A DNA stretch of 64,000 bases from Bacteroides clarus YIT 12056 (GTDB lineage: Bacteria > Bacteroidota > Bacteroidia > Bacteroidales > Bacteroidaceae). A program made the translations under genes and the position numbers. How positions within the stretch are numbered: the stretch's first letter is position 1; each line of letters begins with the position of its first letter. A model generated the notes under the pieces. That model did no database searches. It was not told where the DNA came from and was given only the letters and a program-made list of their open reading frames with translations. Positions 37,318 through 45,737 of this stretch are shown piece after piece. The stretch is taken from the NCBI RefSeq assembly GCF_900129655.1, contig NZ_FQWK01000005.1, positions 62,001 to 126,000 of the forward strand. Reading direction: 5' to 3'.

Positions 37318-38676
37318 ATGAAATATCAAATTGCCATTATCGGTGGAGGTCCGGCGGGATATACGGCTGCGGAAACAGCCGGAAAGGCCGGCCTGAGTGT
37401 TGTGCTTTTTGAGAAACGAATCCTTGGCGGGGTGTGCCTGAATGAAGGGTGTATTCCTACCAAGACTTTATTGTATTCGGCAAAAACGTATGACAGCGCA
37501 CGTCACGCGTCCAAATATGCGGTCAATGTATCGGAAGTTTCGTTCGACTTGCCCAAAATCATAGCACGTAAACAGAAAGTGGTACGTAAACTGGTGTTGG
37601 GTGTCAAAGGAAAGCTGACCGCCAATAATGTGACTATTGTAAATGGCGAGGCCTCAATCGTAGATAAGAATCATATTCTGTGCGGTGACGAAACGTATGA
37701 ATGTGATAATTTATTGCTTTGCACAGGCTCGGAAACTTTTATTCCGCCTATTCCCGGAATAGATACGGTGCCTTACTGGACGCATCGTGATGCGTTGGAC
37801 AATAAAGAGTTTCCGAGATCGCTGGTTGTCATCGGCGGTGGAGTCATCGGCATGGAGTTTGCCTCATTCTTTAATAGTCTGGGGGTGGAGGTCACTGTTA
37901 TCGAGATGCTGGATGAAATATTGGGCGGAATGGATAAGGAACTGTCCGCCATGCTTCGTGCGGAGTATGCCAAGCGCGGTATTAAATTCATGCTGAATAC
38001 GAAGGTGGTGTCATTGGACGGAAGTGCGGGAGAAAACGGCGAAACTCAGGTACGGGTAAATTATGAAAATGCCGAAGGTACAGGTTTTTCAGTTGCGGAG
38101 AAGTTATTGATGAGCGTCGGCCGTCGGCCGGTAACGAAAGGTTTAGGATTGGAAAATTTGAATCCGGAGAAAACAGAACGTGGAAACATACGGGTTGACG
38201 GGCAGATGCGGACTTCGGTTACGGGTGTGTATGCATGCGGGGATTTAACCGGATTCTCTTTGCTGGCACATACTGCTGTACGCGAGGCGGAAGTGGCGGT
38301 ACATGCCGTTTTGGGCAAGAAAGACTGTATGAGTTACAGGGCTATCCCCGGCGTGGTATATACCAATCCTGAAATTGCGGGTGTGGGGGATACGGAAGAA
38401 GCCTTGCAGAAAAAGGGTATTCCCTATCGTACGGTAAAGCTGCCTATGGCTTATTCCGGTCGTTTTGTCGCGGAGAATGAAGGGGTTAACGGTATGTGCA
38501 AGTTACTGCTGGCAGAAGATGATACTGTTTTGGGAGCACATGTGCTGGGTAATCCGGCTTCGGAGATTATCACGTTGGCAGGTATGGCTGTCGAACTCAA
38601 GCTGACTGCTGCGGAATGGAAAAAAATAGTATTCCCGCATCCTACGGTAGGCGAAATCTTTAAGGAAGCTCTTTAA
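37318..38676 (+). CDS. lpdA: Dihydrolipoyl dehydrogenase
   Basis: 452 residues from the ATG at 37318; the upstream in-frame ATG at 37291 lies right against a -7-like box (TATCTTGC, 37283-37290) and is unlikely. It reoxidises dihydrolipoamide with NAD+. FAD-binding GGGPAGYTAA at the N-terminus, the redox disulfide in GGVCLNEGCIPTKTLL, the NAD-binding GGGVIGMEFA and the C-terminal HPTVGEIFKEA with catalytic His-Glu are all intact. No E1/E2 or glycine-cleavage gene is adjacent, so the complex it serves cannot be read from context. Confidence 0.95.
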   Translation: MKYQIAIIGGGPAGYTAAETAGKAGLSVVLFEKRILGGVCLNEGCIPTKTLLYSAKTYDSARHASKYAVNVSEVSFDLPKIIARKQKVVRKLVLGVKGKLTANNVTIVNGEASIVDKNHILCGDETYECDNLLLCTGSETFIPPIPGIDTVPYWTHRDALDNKEFPRSLVVIGGGVIGMEFASFFNSLGVEVTVIEMLDEILGGMDKELSAMLRAEYAKRGIKFMLNTKVVSLDGSAGENGETQVRVNYENAEGTGFSVAEKLLMSVGRRPVTKGLGLENLNPEKTERGNIRVDGQMRTSVTGVYACGDLTGFSLLAHTAVREAEVAVHAVLGKKDCMSYRAIPGVVYTNPEIAGVGDTEEALQKKGIPYRTVKLPMAYSGRFVAENEGVNGMCKLLLAEDDTVLGAHVLGNPASEIITLAGMAVELKLTAAEWKKIVFPHPTVGEIFKEAL

Positions 38677-38726
38677 CCGGATGACGGATATTTTGTAATA
38701 CTCACTTAAATGGAATACATTATATT

Positions 38727-39164
38727 ATGAAAATCGTAAAGTTGATGACTTGCGATTCTGCAACTCAAGCCCACATTGTTCAGGGAGCGTTACAGAATGA
38801 AGGAATTGATTCCATGTTGCGGAATGAGAATATGTCCACACTACTGGCCGGATTGCAAGTAGGTGATCTGACAGGAGTGGATATATTGGTGGGTGAAAAA
38901 GACTATGAAGCGGCAATCAGCCTGTTGGAACAAAACCAGATGATTCCTGAACAATTGAAATACTGTCCTTTCTGCGGTTCCCCCGATATTAAGTTCGTAT
39001 TGAGGAAAGGGCATCGGATGAGGGCTGTTGCCGCGGTTATTGCCTCTTTGTTGGCCAGTGCCGCTCCGGGCACCAACCATTGGGAGTATGTTTGTAATCA
39101 ATGTAAAGGAAGATTTGAGAAACCGGTTGCCAAAAACAGCCGGACAACTGACGAACCTGAATGA
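38727..39164 (+). CDS. DUF2007 / zinc-ribbon protein
   Basis: 145 residues. Residues 1-70 match DUF2007 (LMTCDSATQAHIVQGALQNEG...VDILVGEKDYEAAISLLE), an alpha-beta fold called a putative signal-transducing domain. The rest is a split zinc ribbon with CPFC at ~82-85 and CNQC at ~123-126 around a hydrophobic stretch (AVAAVIASLLASAAPG) that could touch the membrane. Function unknown. The stop precedes the start of the PBP4 gene by 14 bases, so the two are probably co-transcribed. Confidence 0.8.
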   Translation: MKIVKLMTCDSATQAHIVQGALQNEGIDSMLRNENMSTLLAGLQVGDLTGVDILVGEKDYEAAISLLEQNQMIPEQLKYCPFCGSPDIKFVLRKGHRMRAVAAVIASLLASAAPGTNHWEYVCNQCKGRFEKPVAKNSRTTDEPE

Positions 39165-39178
39165 TAGCTTGTAAGAAG

Positions 39179-40609
39179 ATGAGAAAATATATCTTATTCC
39201 CGATTGTATTGGTTTTGACGTTAATTCCCAGTATATTGTCTGCACAGGGAGTATCACCTGAAACAAACTCTCTTTCTTCGCGGTTGGATACATTGATAAA
39301 GTATCGGTTACCCGCAGGTTCTAATGTATCTATTTCAGTGTATGACTTGACTGCTGATAAGGCTCTGTATAGTTATCAGGCGGATAAGCTTTCCCGTCCG
39401 GCCTCTACAATGAAGTTGCTGACTACGATTACGGCGCTTGCGCGCCCTGAGGCGGACGAGCCTTTTTGTACGGAGGTTTGGTACAAGGGCGTGATTGAGC
39501 GTGATACGCTGAAAGGAGATATATACGTTGTCGGAGGTTTCGACCCGGAATTTGATGATGAAGCGTTGGATTCTTTGGTCGGTAAGGTGTCTCGTTTGCC
39601 TTTCTCTGTGGTTCAAGGCAAGATATATGGCGATGTTTCCATGAAAGACTCTTTGTATTGGGGAAGCGGTTGGCTGTGGGATGATACGCCCTATTCTTTT
39701 CAGCCATACCTGTCGCCGCTGATGCTCGATAAAGGAGTGGTTACGATAACTGCTTTTCCCGGTGTGCAGGGTGATACGGCACGTTTGGAATGCACTCCCG
39801 CTTCGTCTTACTATACGTTGACCAATACAACAAAAACCCGCGCCCCCTCTGCCGGACGTTTTCGTGTATCCCGCGATTGGCTGGAGAATGGCAATGACAT
39901 AACGGTATCGGGTAATGTGGACGGGAAGCGTACCGGTACGGTGAATATCTATTCTTCGCAGGACTTCTTTATGCATACGTTCCTGGAGCGTTTACGGGCA
40001 AAAGGTATCCGTTGCCTGCCGGATTATTCTTTCAGCGAGTTTCAAAAAGACAGCGTTTCAGTGCGAATGGCATCTTATAATACTTCTGTACAGGCAGTAG
40101 TCAATCAAATAATGAAAGAGAGTGATAACTTGAATGCAGAAGCTATGTTATGCCGTTTAGGTGCGCAGTTTACGGGCGGGAGGCATATCTCTGCCGAAGA
40201 CGGACTTTCGGCTATCCGCCGGTTGATAAAAAAGCTGGGCTATGTTCCCGACCGTTATAATCTGGCGGACGGTTGCGGACTTTCCAACTATAACTATATC
40301 TCGTCGGAACTTTTAGTTGCCTTCTTGAAATTCGCTTATTCACGTACGGATGTGTTTCAGAAATTATATAAGGCATTGCCTATCGGCGGAGTGGACGGAA
40401 CACTGAAAAACCGTATGAAGAAAGGGACGCCTTCTTATAAGAAAGTGCATGCTAAAACCGGTTCTTTTACGGCTATAAATTGCCTGGCAGGTTATTTAAA
40501 GGCAGATAACGGGCATCAGATCGCTTTTGCCATAATGAATCAGAATGTGCTTTCCGGCAGGGAGGCACGTAAATTCCAAGATACTGTCTGTGATATACTT
40601 ATCCGATGA
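39179..40609 (+). CDS. dacB: D-alanyl-D-alanine carboxypeptidase/endopeptidase, PBP4 type (S13)
   Basis: 476 residues from the ATG at 39179, preceded by GTAAGAAG. Signal peptide to about LSAQG. The serine-acyl motifs are in order: SxxK at Ser76-Lys79 (RPASTMKLL), SxN in ESDNLNAEA, and KTG in HAKTGSFTA. It trims or cleaves peptidoglycan peptides in the periplasm. The large insertion between SxxK and SxN is typical of S13. It follows the DUF2007 gene closely and ends before a long repeat hairpin. Confidence 0.94.
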   Translation: MRKYILFPIVLVLTLIPSILSAQGVSPETNSLSSRLDTLIKYRLPAGSNVSISVYDLTADKALYSYQADKLSRPASTMKLLTTITALARPEADEPFCTEVWYKGVIERDTLKGDIYVVGGFDPEFDDEALDSLVGKVSRLPFSVVQGKIYGDVSMKDSLYWGSGWLWDDTPYSFQPYLSPLMLDKGVVTITAFPGVQGDTARLECTPASSYYTLTNTTKTRAPSAGRFRVSRDWLENGNDITVSGNVDGKRTGTVNIYSSQDFFMHTFLERLRAKGIRCLPDYSFSEFQKDSVSVRMASYNTSVQAVVNQIMKESDNLNAEAMLCRLGAQFTGGRHISAEDGLSAIRRLIKKLGYVPDRYNLADGCGLSNYNYISSELLVAFLKFAYSRTDVFQKLYKALPIGGVDGTLKNRMKKGTPSYKKVHAKTGSFTAINCLAGYLKADNGHQIAFAIMNQNVLSGREARKFQDTVCDILIR

Positions 40610-40654
40610 ATGACCGGTACCGGTTGGTATGGATTGATAAAGAGCTGTTAAAAT

Positions 40655-40786
40655 AACGCTCTGATTAACCTATCATTCTGCTATTCGGAACGGAGTGAAT
40701 AATCTCTTCCCTTTATATAGCTAAGAGAGAAGATTCTTCGTCGCAAGCTCCTCCGAATGACAGAATGATAGGTTGATCAGAGCGTT
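40655..40786. repeat. Dispersed palindromic repeat, copy B, nested in a 26-bp outer palindrome
   Basis: Outer arms of 26 bp (40655-40680 and 40761-40786) match with one mismatch; inside, the right half carries GAAGAATC... read in reverse: TGTCATTCGGAGGAGCTTGC on minus, the best-known form of this Bacteroides repeat, and the left half is a more diverged copy. It lies between convergent dacB and the CoA-transferase gene and could terminate both. Confidence 0.75.
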
Positions 40787-40817
40787 GTCAGCCTTTTATC
40801 AAAGGCGTATTTAGCCT

Positions 40818-42314
40818 TTATTTGTACTGTGCCCAGTCGATATTCTTCATATCCCCGCTTTTTGCCAGTTCGGCGTGCATAGCCAGGGCGGCACGCATGG
40901 CATGAGGAGTCTGTGCCTTACCATCGGTCAGTTTCAGATAATCCCACAGGATATTCTTATAATCCGGATGAACACAGTTCTCAATGATTGCCTGAGCACG
41001 TTCTTTCGGGCTCTTGCCGCGCAGGTCGGCAACACCTTGTTCGGTAACGATGATGTTGACATCATGCTCGCTGTGGTCTACATGAGAAACCATCGGGACG
41101 ATAGCGCTGATTTTGCCTTCTTTGGCGACAGACGGGCAAGTAAAGATAGAGATATAGGCGTTGCGCGTAAAATCGCCCGAACCGCCGATACCGTTCATCA
41201 TCTTCGTACCGCCGATATGGGTGGAGTTTACGTTTCCGTAGAGGTCGGCTTCAATGGCTGTGTTGATAGAGATAATACCTAAACGGCGTACTACCTCGGG
41301 ACTGTTGGATATTTCCGACGGACGGAGAACCAGCTTGTCGCGGAAGAAATCCATATCCTCGTATATACCGTTCAGGCAGTCGTTGGTTACGGTCAGTGAA
41401 CAAGCGCTGCCAAACTTCACGCGACCTTCGCGAATCAGTCCGATAACGGAATTCTGGATAACCTCTGTGTACATCTCGAATGCCGGAATGGTCTTGTCGC
41501 GTCCTAAAGCGCCTAACACCGCGTTGGCGATATTTCCTACGCCCGACTGCAACGGCAGGAAGGTGGAGGGAATAATACCGCGCTTCATATCTGCGGCAAG
41601 GAAGTCGGCTACGTTCTGTCCGATTTTGTCAGTCAGCGGGTCGGCGGCGGCAAATGAGCGTGCTTCGTCCGGCCAGTTGGTTTCTACGACACCTACAATC
41701 TTCTTCGGGTCAACCTGGATATAAGGCTGTCCGATACGGTCGCTCGGCTTGAAGATAGGTATTTCGCGGCGGTAAGGCGGGTCAAGCGGTTCGTAGACAT
41801 CGTGCAGTCCCATGGCGTTTTTACTGTGTGCGGCATTCAGCTCTATGATAATCCGGTCGGCGAGGCGGCAGATGGTAGGAGCGATACCGCCGGCGGCGGT
41901 CAGGTAGATTTTACCGTCGGGTGTCACTTCGCAGGCTTCGATGATGGCGACATCTACTTTTCCCATAAAGCCGTAGCGCACTTCTTGCGCCATTTGCGAC
42001 AAATGGATGTCGTTGTAGGCAATCTCGCCGTTGTTTACCGCTTTACGGAAATCGGGATTGGTTGTGTAAGGAGCACGGTAGCGGATAGCTTTGACGCGTG
42101 AAAGGATACCGTCGCAGGAGTCACCGGTAGAGGCTCCTGTAAAAATGCCTATCTGGAAAGGGTTTCCTTTGGCATGTTCCGCTTCTGCTATTTTTGCCAG
42201 TTCGGCCGTAACGGCCTTGGCTGTTCCTGCGGGAGTAAATCCGCTCAGGCCGATATTGTAGCCATGTTTAATCAGGCTCGCAGCTTCTGCTGCTGAAATG
42301 TAATTAAATGCCAT
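40818..42314 (-). CDS. Acetyl-CoA hydrolase/transferase family, succinate CoA-transferase
   Basis: 498 residues. A class I CoA-transferase of the Cat1/ScpC type. The N-terminal GFTPAGTAKAVTAEL, the catalytic glutamate region AIEADLYGNVNSTHIGGTKM and the glycine-rich NGIGGSGDFTRNAY are typical. In Bacteroides this enzyme exchanges CoA between propionyl- or acetyl-CoA and succinate during succinate/propionate fermentation, in the cytoplasm. The sequence cannot tell acetate from propionate specificity. The next gene upstream on the same strand ends 49 bases before it. Confidence 0.92.
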   Translation of the reverse strand: MAFNYISAAEAASLIKHGYNIGLSGFTPAGTAKAVTAELAKIAEAEHAKGNPFQIGIFTGASTGDSCDGILSRVKAIRYRAPYTTNPDFRKAVNNGEIAYNDIHLSQMAQEVRYGFMGKVDVAIIEACEVTPDGKIYLTAAGGIAPTICRLADRIIIELNAAHSKNAMGLHDVYEPLDPPYRREIPIFKPSDRIGQPYIQVDPKKIVGVVETNWPDEARSFAAADPLTDKIGQNVADFLAADMKRGIIPSTFLPLQSGVGNIANAVLGALGRDKTIPAFEMYTEVIQNSVIGLIREGRVKFGSACSLTVTNDCLNGIYEDMDFFRDKLVLRPSEISNSPEVVRRLGIISINTAIEADLYGNVNSTHIGGTKMMNGIGGSGDFTRNAYISIFTCPSVAKEGKISAIVPMVSHVDHSEHDVNIIVTEQGVADLRGKSPKERAQAIIENCVHPDYKNILWDYLKLTDGKAQTPHAMRAALAMHAELAKSGDMKNIDWAQYK

Positions 42315-42363
42315 AATGTATAGTTATTTTTCGTGTAAGGAATCAACTCAACTTTCAATCGCG

Positions 42364-42744
42364 TTAATATTTTCGTTGTAATATCTCTCCCCAGATGATA
42401 GCCTTGCGCGCTTCCTCTGCCGAGTGTATTTCAAATTCGGATGAGGCGTCGGCAGGTTCGGGAAGTGTATTGTCGGTATCTTGCTGAATGAAAGGCTGTT
42501 TCTTGACGGGCTTATGTTTTTTTTCTGTTTTCTTGCGTATTACGGCGGCTTCGGGTTTGGGGTCTTCCGGGATGTAACCGCCGTAAGTTCCGTCGCTCCA
42601 GCTTTCAGGAAGGGGATTCTCTTCATCGAACACAGGCATGGCGGGGCTGTTGCCAGCTTTCTTTTTTGCTTCTTTCTTTGCTTGTCTGACAAAACTTATA
42701 ACAATAATGCCTGCAATTAACAGAAATTTGAAGATGTCTTCCAT
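42364..42744 (-). CDS. Conserved hypothetical single-pass membrane protein
   Basis: 126 residues. One N-terminal membrane helix (FKFLLIAGIIVISFV) is followed directly by a lysine-rich, low-complexity linker (RQAKKEAKKKAG...KKTEKKHKPVKK) and a short conserved tail (HSAEEARKAIIWGEILQRKY). Positive charge after the helix puts the tail in the cytoplasm. I do not recognise a named family. It sits upstream of the CoA-transferase gene on the same strand, 49 bases apart, and may share its transcript. Confidence 0.7.
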   Translation of the reverse strand: MEDIFKFLLIAGIIVISFVRQAKKEAKKKAGNSPAMPVFDEENPLPESWSDGTYGGYIPEDPKPEAAVIRKKTEKKHKPVKKQPFIQQDTDNTLPEPADASSEFEIHSAEEARKAIIWGEILQRKY

Positions 42745-42813
42745 AAGCCTTTCTTTGTTTTTTCACCGCCAAAGGTAATTATTTAATCTGATTGTAGCCA
42801 ACAAATTGGCATT

Positions 42814-42841
42814 AAAAAAGGGCAGCTTCACAGCTCCCCTT
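42814..42841 (-). terminator. Orphan terminator upstream of the 42364 gene
   Basis: AAGGGCAGCT and AGCTCCCCTT pair with one mismatch around TCAC (GTGA on minus). TTTTTTAAT follows on minus, and a T run (42843-42849) follows on plus. Same design as the terminator at 4888-4919. No minus gene lies between it and the divergent miaB, so it may end a small RNA; no clear minus-strand promoter was found in 42850-43050. Confidence 0.5.
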
Positions 42842-43040
42842 GTTTTTTTAACCTAAACCTTAACTATGAAAAAATCTAATGTTTCTTTCATTCCACAAAA
42901 TTGGAAATTTATTCCAACAATGCCAAATTAACACTCGGAAAATGTTTACTTGCTTAACATAAATTAGTAGAAACGCATCAAATAGAGGGGATTATGTGTT
43001 ATTTTTCCATGGTTTCATCACTTTATTGGAAGGGAAGAAG

Positions 43041-43048
43041 TATCTTTG
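43041..43048 (+). promoter_or_regulatory. -7 box for miaB
   Basis: TATCTTTG, exact consensus. The predicted transcript would start about at 43054, exactly where the palindromic repeat copy C begins. The rest of the 428-base gap (42745-43172) holds the orphan terminator and AT-rich sequence, no gene. Confidence 0.5.
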
Positions 43049-43053
43049 CACGC

Positions 43054-43133
43054 TGTCATTCAGAGCATGGCGAAGAATCACTTCCCTCTGACTACATAAA
43101 GGGAGCAGGTTTTTCGCTACGCTCTGAATGACA
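43054..43133. repeat. Dispersed palindromic repeat, copy C, in the miaB leader
   Basis: Perfect 13-bp arms TGTCATTCAGAGC (43054-43066) and GCTCTGAATGACA (43121-43133), extended inward with two mismatches. It lies between the miaB -7 box and ATG, so it should be transcribed as a 5' hairpin. Confidence 0.75.
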
Positions 43134-43172
43134 AAATGTAACTAATATAACTTGATTTTAAACAAACTGATT

Positions 43173-44540
43173 ATGGAAAATGTGACGGGAGCAGACTTTA
43201 AATCTGCAACTGCCGATGAGAACAAAAAGTTGTTCATCGAAACCTATGGCTGCCAGATGAATGTGGCCGATAGTGAAGTGATAGCCTCTGTGATGCAGAT
43301 GGCGGGATATTCGGTGGCCGAAACGCTGGAAGAGGCGGATGCGGTATTCATGAATACCTGCTCTATCCGTGATAATGCCGAACAAAAGATTTTAAACCGC
43401 CTGGAGTTTTTTCATTCGCTCAAGAAGAAGAAAAAGAATCTGATTGTCGGCGTATTGGGATGCATGGCGGAGCGTGTCAAAGACGACCTGATTACGAACC
43501 ATCATGTCGACCTGGTGGTAGGTCCGGATGCTTACCTTACTTTGCCCGACCTGATAGCTGCCGTAGAGGCAGGCGAGAAAGCCATCAACGTGGAGCTTTC
43601 CACAACGGAAACTTATCGTGATGTGATACCTTCGCGCATTTGCGGAAATCATATTTCGGGTTTTGTTTCCATTATGCGCGGCTGCAATAACTTTTGTACC
43701 TATTGCATCGTTCCCTACACCCGCGGACGGGAACGCAGCCGGGATGTGGAAAGCATCCTGAATGAAGTTGCCGATTTGGTGGCTAAGGGTTATAAGGAAG
43801 TGACCTTGCTGGGACAGAATGTCAACTCTTACCGTTTTGAAAAGGCGGATGGGGAAGTGATAACTTTCCCCGCGTTGCTGCGTACCGTGGCCGAGTCGGC
43901 TCCGGGCGTCCGTATCCGTTTTACCACCTCTCATCCCAAAGATATGAGCGACGAGACCCTGCAAGTCATCGCGGAAGTTCCCAATGTATGCAAGCATATA
44001 CACTTGCCCGTGCAGAGCGGAAGCAGCCGTATCCTGAAGTTGATGAACCGTAAATATACCCGTGAGTGGTACCTGGAACGTGTTGACGCCATTCGCCGCA
44101 TCATTCCGGATTGCGGCTTGTCTACGGATATTTTCTCCGGCTTCCATTCGGAAACGGAAGAAGACCACCGGCTTTCCCTCTCCCTGATGGAGGAGTGCGG
44201 TTATGACGCCGCCTTTATGTTTAAGTATTCCGAACGTCCGGGTACGTATGCCAGCAAGCATTTGCCGGATGATGTGCCTGAGGAAGTGAAGATTCGTCGT
44301 CTGAATGAGATTATCGCTTTGCAAAACCGTCTTTCTGCAGAGGCCAACGCCCGTTGCGTAGGAAAAACTTATGAGGTGCTGGTAGAAGGTGTTTCCAAAC
44401 GCTCGCGCGACCAGCTCTTCGGACGCACCGAACAGAACCGGGTAGTTGTTTTCGACCGGGGAACGCACCGGACGGGCGATTTTGTGACGGTTAAGATTAC
44501 AGAAAGCAGTTCGGCGACGCTGAAAGGTGAAGAAGTTTAG
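43173..44540 (+). CDS. miaB: tRNA-2-methylthio-N6-dimethylallyladenosine synthase
   Basis: 455 residues from the ATG at 43173 (MENVTGADFKSAT); a longer frame begins inside the leader. A radical SAM methylthiotransferase that adds the 2-methylthio group to i6A37 of tRNAs. The N-terminal UPF0004 domain has its cluster cysteines in ETYGCQMN, MNTCSIRDNA and LGCMAE. The radical SAM motif CNNFCTYC follows (MRGCNNFCTYCIVPYTRG). The C-terminal TRAM domain ends with TGDFVTVKITESSSATLKGE. The Asn in CNNFCTYC and the TRAM form agree with MiaB rather than MtaB or RimO. Confidence 0.95.
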   Translation: MENVTGADFKSATADENKKLFIETYGCQMNVADSEVIASVMQMAGYSVAETLEEADAVFMNTCSIRDNAEQKILNRLEFFHSLKKKKKNLIVGVLGCMAERVKDDLITNHHVDLVVGPDAYLTLPDLIAAVEAGEKAINVELSTTETYRDVIPSRICGNHISGFVSIMRGCNNFCTYCIVPYTRGRERSRDVESILNEVADLVAKGYKEVTLLGQNVNSYRFEKADGEVITFPALLRTVAESAPGVRIRFTTSHPKDMSDETLQVIAEVPNVCKHIHLPVQSGSSRILKLMNRKYTREWYLERVDAIRRIIPDCGLSTDIFSGFHSETEEDHRLSLSLMEECGYDAAFMFKYSERPGTYASKHLPDDVPEEVKIRRLNEIIALQNRLSAEANARCVGKTYEVLVEGVSKRSRDQLFGRTEQNRVVVFDRGTHRTGDFVTVKITESSSATLKGEEV

Positions 44541-44557
44541 TTTGATATAAAAAAGGC

Positions 44558-44591
44558 AGGGGAGCACGAACCTCGCGGTCTATGCTCCCCT
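44558..44591. terminator. Convergent terminator between miaB and the DUF3836 gene
   Basis: AGGGGAGCA pairs perfectly with TGCTCCCCT around a 16-base loop. On minus the stem runs into GCCTTTTTTATATC, so it best terminates the minus-strand DUF3836 transcript; it may also stop miaB. Confidence 0.75.
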
Positions 44592-44622
44592 TATTAATGT
44601 ATTGTTAACTTTAATTTTTCTG

Positions 44623-45123
44623 TTATTCCGCCATTGCCAGCAAGTTTGCCGTATGGTCTATACGGTTGTAGCTTACCAGTGTCCAGTTGGATTTTTCACT
44701 GTTCTTTTCATAGCTTTTGTAAGCTACCGGCATGTTCTCTTCGTTCATTTCATATACGCTTTTCTTCATATCCTTGTCATAAGCCTTGTGAGCCTTGTTC
44801 CAACGTGCGTATGACATGATGATTTCATTGTTTTCGTATTGGTAAGACATCTTGAAGTAAGGTGTCCATCGGCTTTGCAGGCTGTCCCATTTGGAAGCGG
44901 TCTTGCCGGTCAGGCGGTTTTCGTTGTCGTATGTAAATTCATAACGCATGTGGTTGTAGAGGTATGTGCCGTCTTGCTTGAAGATTGTTTTTGCTACTAC
45001 CAAGTCATTCTTTACTTCTTCATTGGTGATGAAGTTGTCCTGAGCCTTTACTTCCGAGTTCATTACGCTTACGATAATCATTGCTACGAATGCGATTGCT
45101 TTGAATAAATTTGTAGTTTTCAT
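44623..45123 (-). CDS. DUF3836 domain secreted protein
   Basis: 166 residues with a signal peptide (AFVAMIIVSVMNSEVKAQ). The mature protein has repeated short beta hairpins of the form YEFTYDNENRLTGKTASKWD and FKMSYQYENNEIIMSYARWN, the pattern of DUF3836 in Bacteroides. No catalytic motif. Likely periplasmic or secreted, function unknown. Monocistronic, with a long leader of about 120 nt from the -7 box at 45249-45256. Confidence 0.8.
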   Translation of the reverse strand: MKTTNLFKAIAFVAMIIVSVMNSEVKAQDNFITNEEVKNDLVVAKTIFKQDGTYLYNHMRYEFTYDNENRLTGKTASKWDSLQSRWTPYFKMSYQYENNEIIMSYARWNKAHKAYDKDMKKSVYEMNEENMPVAYKSYEKNSEKSNWTLVSYNRIDHTANLLAMAE

Positions 45124-45248
45124 AATCTTTATTTTTTTATTGTTACTATTTCCGTTTTATTTTTAGACGTTGTTTCCGATATAAAAAGTTGCCTTTTCGG
45201 TTCATCTTTTTTCGAACGCCTTCGCCTGATAAAAGTCAAATCCTGTGC

Positions 45249-45256
45249 CAAAGATA
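45249..45256 (-). promoter_or_regulatory. -7 box for the DUF3836 gene
   Basis: TATCTTTG on minus, exact consensus, about 126 bases upstream of the ATG at 45123. Confidence 0.45.
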
Positions 45257-45416
45257 TAAATCGTTGATTATCAATTATTATTATGCTTATGCGTCTGTTC
45301 GTTATCGGACACTTGTCCGCTCAAGACCGAACACAAAGGCTGTGATTAGTTTATTCTGCAGGAATAACAGGCATCTCCCCGCTCTCTGTTATCTTCTTTG
45401 TTTGCGAATTTTAATT

Positions 45417-45502
45417 CGTCAGACAGTTGTTATCCTTTCGTTAGACAGCCGTTGACTTTGCGTTAAACAACTGTCTAACGAAAGGGCGACAATTGTCTGA
45501 CG
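45417..45502. repeat. 86-bp nested palindrome between divergent genes
   Basis: Inner perfect 15-bp arms CCTTTCGTTAGACAG (45434-45448) and its complement (45471-45485) sit inside outer 14-bp arms CGTCAGACAGTTGT (45417-45430) and ACAATTGTCTGACG (45489-45502, one mismatch). The unit CGTnAGACAG is therefore present four times. It lies in a 614-base gap (45124-45737) with no gene; a second, shorter palindrome CGGACACTTGTCCG is at 45306-45319. Confidence 0.75.
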
Positions 45503-45737
45503 CAATAATGACTACCGTTTAACGGATTAATGTCTGCCTGTTTCTTGGTTGTAGTCTTAATGCGCGACTCTTAATTGCGGTGAATTCCTTCCTTGTCACT
45601 TTCGACGCAGCATTACTTTTATTAAATCTCCTTAATGAAAGCCTTGTAAATCACTTTTTATTTGTTATTTTGCACCAAATTTAGGATAAGTGCGGTCTGT
45701 TCGGTTCAGACTGCACTTCCTTATTGGTAAACGTTCG

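Noticed and set aside
43392..44567. 391-codon open frame antisense to miaB
   Set aside because: Same reason; miaB has all family motifs and this frame has none.
45417..45502. Possible CRISPR array
   Set aside because: The repeated word alternates in orientation and spacers are unequal and very short; no cas genes are nearby.
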